Position numbers and translations under genes: made by a program
Notes under the pieces: model-generated
Databases searched by the model: none
What the model was told of the DNA's origin: nothing
Seen by the model: only the letters and a program-made list of their open reading frames with translations
In this document: one piece after another, positions 63,038-64,000 of the stretch
Layout: each line of letters starts with the position of its first letter
How positions within the stretch are numbered: the stretch's first letter is position 1
NCBI RefSeq assembly: GCF_900141765.1
Contig: NZ_FSRK01000001.1
Coordinates: 1,922,001 to 1,986,000, forward strand
Length of the DNA stretch: 64,000 bases
DNA from: Epilithonimonas zeae
GTDB taxonomy: Bacteria > Bacteroidota > Bacteroidia > Flavobacteriales > Weeksellaceae
Reading direction: 5' to 3'

Positions 63038-64000
63038 ATGAGCATCAATATATCATCTGTTATCAAGCGTCCTATTTTTTTGTTGATGTTCATTTGTTTT
63101 TCCTTCCACGCCTATGCTGCCAAAATATTGTGTCCAGACAATAAAGAATTTGATCCTCTAATGGATAAGGCGATTAAATTGAATTCTGAAAATAAAACGA
63201 AAGAGGCTATAGCGACACTTCAGCAACTTATTGATTTGGCAAAATCTATCGGTTGCGAAAAAGGGCAACTGGCAGCCACCAAAAATATGATGCTTGTCTA
63301 TGCACAAGTTGGAAATTATAAAAAATCGCTTGAGGTTTCTAACGCTGTTATACATCTAGCACTTCAACAGAAAAATTATAAAACCTTATCAACGTTATAT
63401 ACAACAAGAGCAACATTGTACGATGAACTAGGATTGTACGAAGAGAGCTTAAAAAATTCTGAAGAAGCCATAAAATATGCAAAACTGATTCCTGAAGAAG
63501 ATATCAGACATTATGAGTTGTCTTTTATCTATTTCAATTTATCCCCTTATTATCAGAATAGAGATGATTATCAAGTTTTATATTATCTTAAAAAAAGCAA
63601 AGAAGAAATCCAAAAAGTTAAAGATAATAGCAAAGATATCTCTGCAAACAAAAAGGTCGATATGTTGATTTCTATCAATATGAATCTGGGAACATATTAT
63701 CACGATTCAAAAAATAAAGGCAGAGATATCAAATTATCTGAATTCTATTTGATGGAGGGATTGAAATTACTTGAAAATGTTAAAGAAGAGATTAATCCAG
63801 ATACGACAATCGATTACTACCAGGCTGTTATGGAATTATACAAAACGAAAAAAGAATATGAAAAAGCTATTGAATATGGTCAAAAAGTTCTGACTCTGGA
63901 AAAATCCAATAGTTTGCCTTATGCCAGAAGAGTCACTTACATGGTCTTGGCAAAATCTTATCTGGGAATTAAGGAGAATGAAACGTCACAAAAGTATCTC
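63038..64000 (+). CDS. TPR protein, 3' partial (probable TPR regulator)
   Basis: The frame from ATG 63038 stays open for 321 codons to the window edge. A signal segment (FLLMFICFSFHAYAAK) is followed by TPR-like helices (MLVYAQVGNYKKSLEVSNAV, TTRATLYDELGLYEESLKNS, LYKTKKEYEKAIEYGQKVL). The pattern matches the N-terminal half of the two TPR-AraC regulators in this window, so an AraC domain may follow; this cannot be seen. Confidence 0.8.
   Translation, partial: MSINISSVIKRPIFLLMFICFSFHAYAAKILCPDNKEFDPLMDKAIKLNSENKTKEAIATLQQLIDLAKSIGCEKGQLAATKNMMLVYAQVGNYKKSLEVSNAVIHLALQQKNYKTLSTLYTTRATLYDELGLYEESLKNSEEAIKYAKLIPEEDIRHYELSFIYFNLSPYYQNRDDYQVLYYLKKSKEEIQKVKDNSKDISANKKVDMLISINMNLGTYYHDSKNKGRDIKLSEFYLMEGLKLLENVKEEINPDTTIDYYQAVMELYKTKKEYEKAIEYGQKVLTLEKSNSLPYARRVTYMVLAKSYLGIKENETSQKYL

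Overview
The window is AT-rich DNA from a Bacteroidota chromosome, most likely Flavobacteriia of the Chryseobacterium/Weeksellaceae type. The evidence is internal. Several large secreted proteins end in type IX secretion (T9SS) type A sorting domains. Many promoters have the Bacteroidota -7 box TAnnTTTG. There are many SPII lipoproteins with Lys/Glu after the lipid Cys, membrane-anchored TPR-AraC regulators, and TPR-containing NarL-type histidine kinases. No plasmid, phage, CRISPR array or complete insertion sequence was seen.

Layout. 0-2 kb: two T9SS cargo proteins (the first cut by the window edge). 2.3-7.2 kb (minus): a five-gene run of TPR histidine kinase, NarL response regulator, ArsR-like small protein, AraC regulator and TetX-like FAD monooxygenase. 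7.3-15.1 kb: a T9SS adhesin, a TPR-AraC regulator and two secreted proteins sharing a C-terminal tail. 15.1-16.2 kb: a decayed stretch with an NAD(P)H oxidoreductase remnant, then tRNA-Arg(TCG). 16.3-21.7 kb (minus): an outer-membrane barrel, a small lipoprotein and a 990-residue TPR protein. 21.8-35.8 kb: mostly housekeeping genes (APC permease, Mpo1-like protein, PAS histidine kinase and receiver, aldo/keto reductase, aroE, hypoxanthine-type glycosylase, PBP4, a seven-repeat propeller T9SS protein, hemolysin III, pruA, pncA, DUF421). 35.9-43.3 kb: a dense plus-strand island of nine or ten small lipoproteins and exported proteins of unknown function. 43.3-44.4 kb: proline dehydrogenase, partner of pruA in proline catabolism. 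44.6-50.4 kb: a TPR-AraC regulator, a TPR companion and a 964-residue modular T9SS adhesin. 50.5-54.2 kb (minus): purM-purN-purH behind an apparent attenuator leader with a 32-codon ORF. 54.2-64 kb: FMN reductase, DUF4142 lipoprotein, a possible small RNA, DJ-1/PfpI protein, a second TPR histidine kinase/NarL pair, a lipoprotein, a DKNYY protein and the start of another TPR protein.

The most unusual signals are (1) the pur-operon leader: promoter, short ORF, ORF-spanning stem and intrinsic terminator directly before purM; (2) the lipoprotein island; (3) the repeated pairing of TPR-AraC membrane regulators with T9SS adhesins; and (4) an AraC gene with no ATG start that lies in frame with, and one stop codon away from, the small ORF upstream. 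Many start sites were shifted from the longest reading frame because the long version begins at TTG, inside a -7 box, or upstream of a clear signal peptide.
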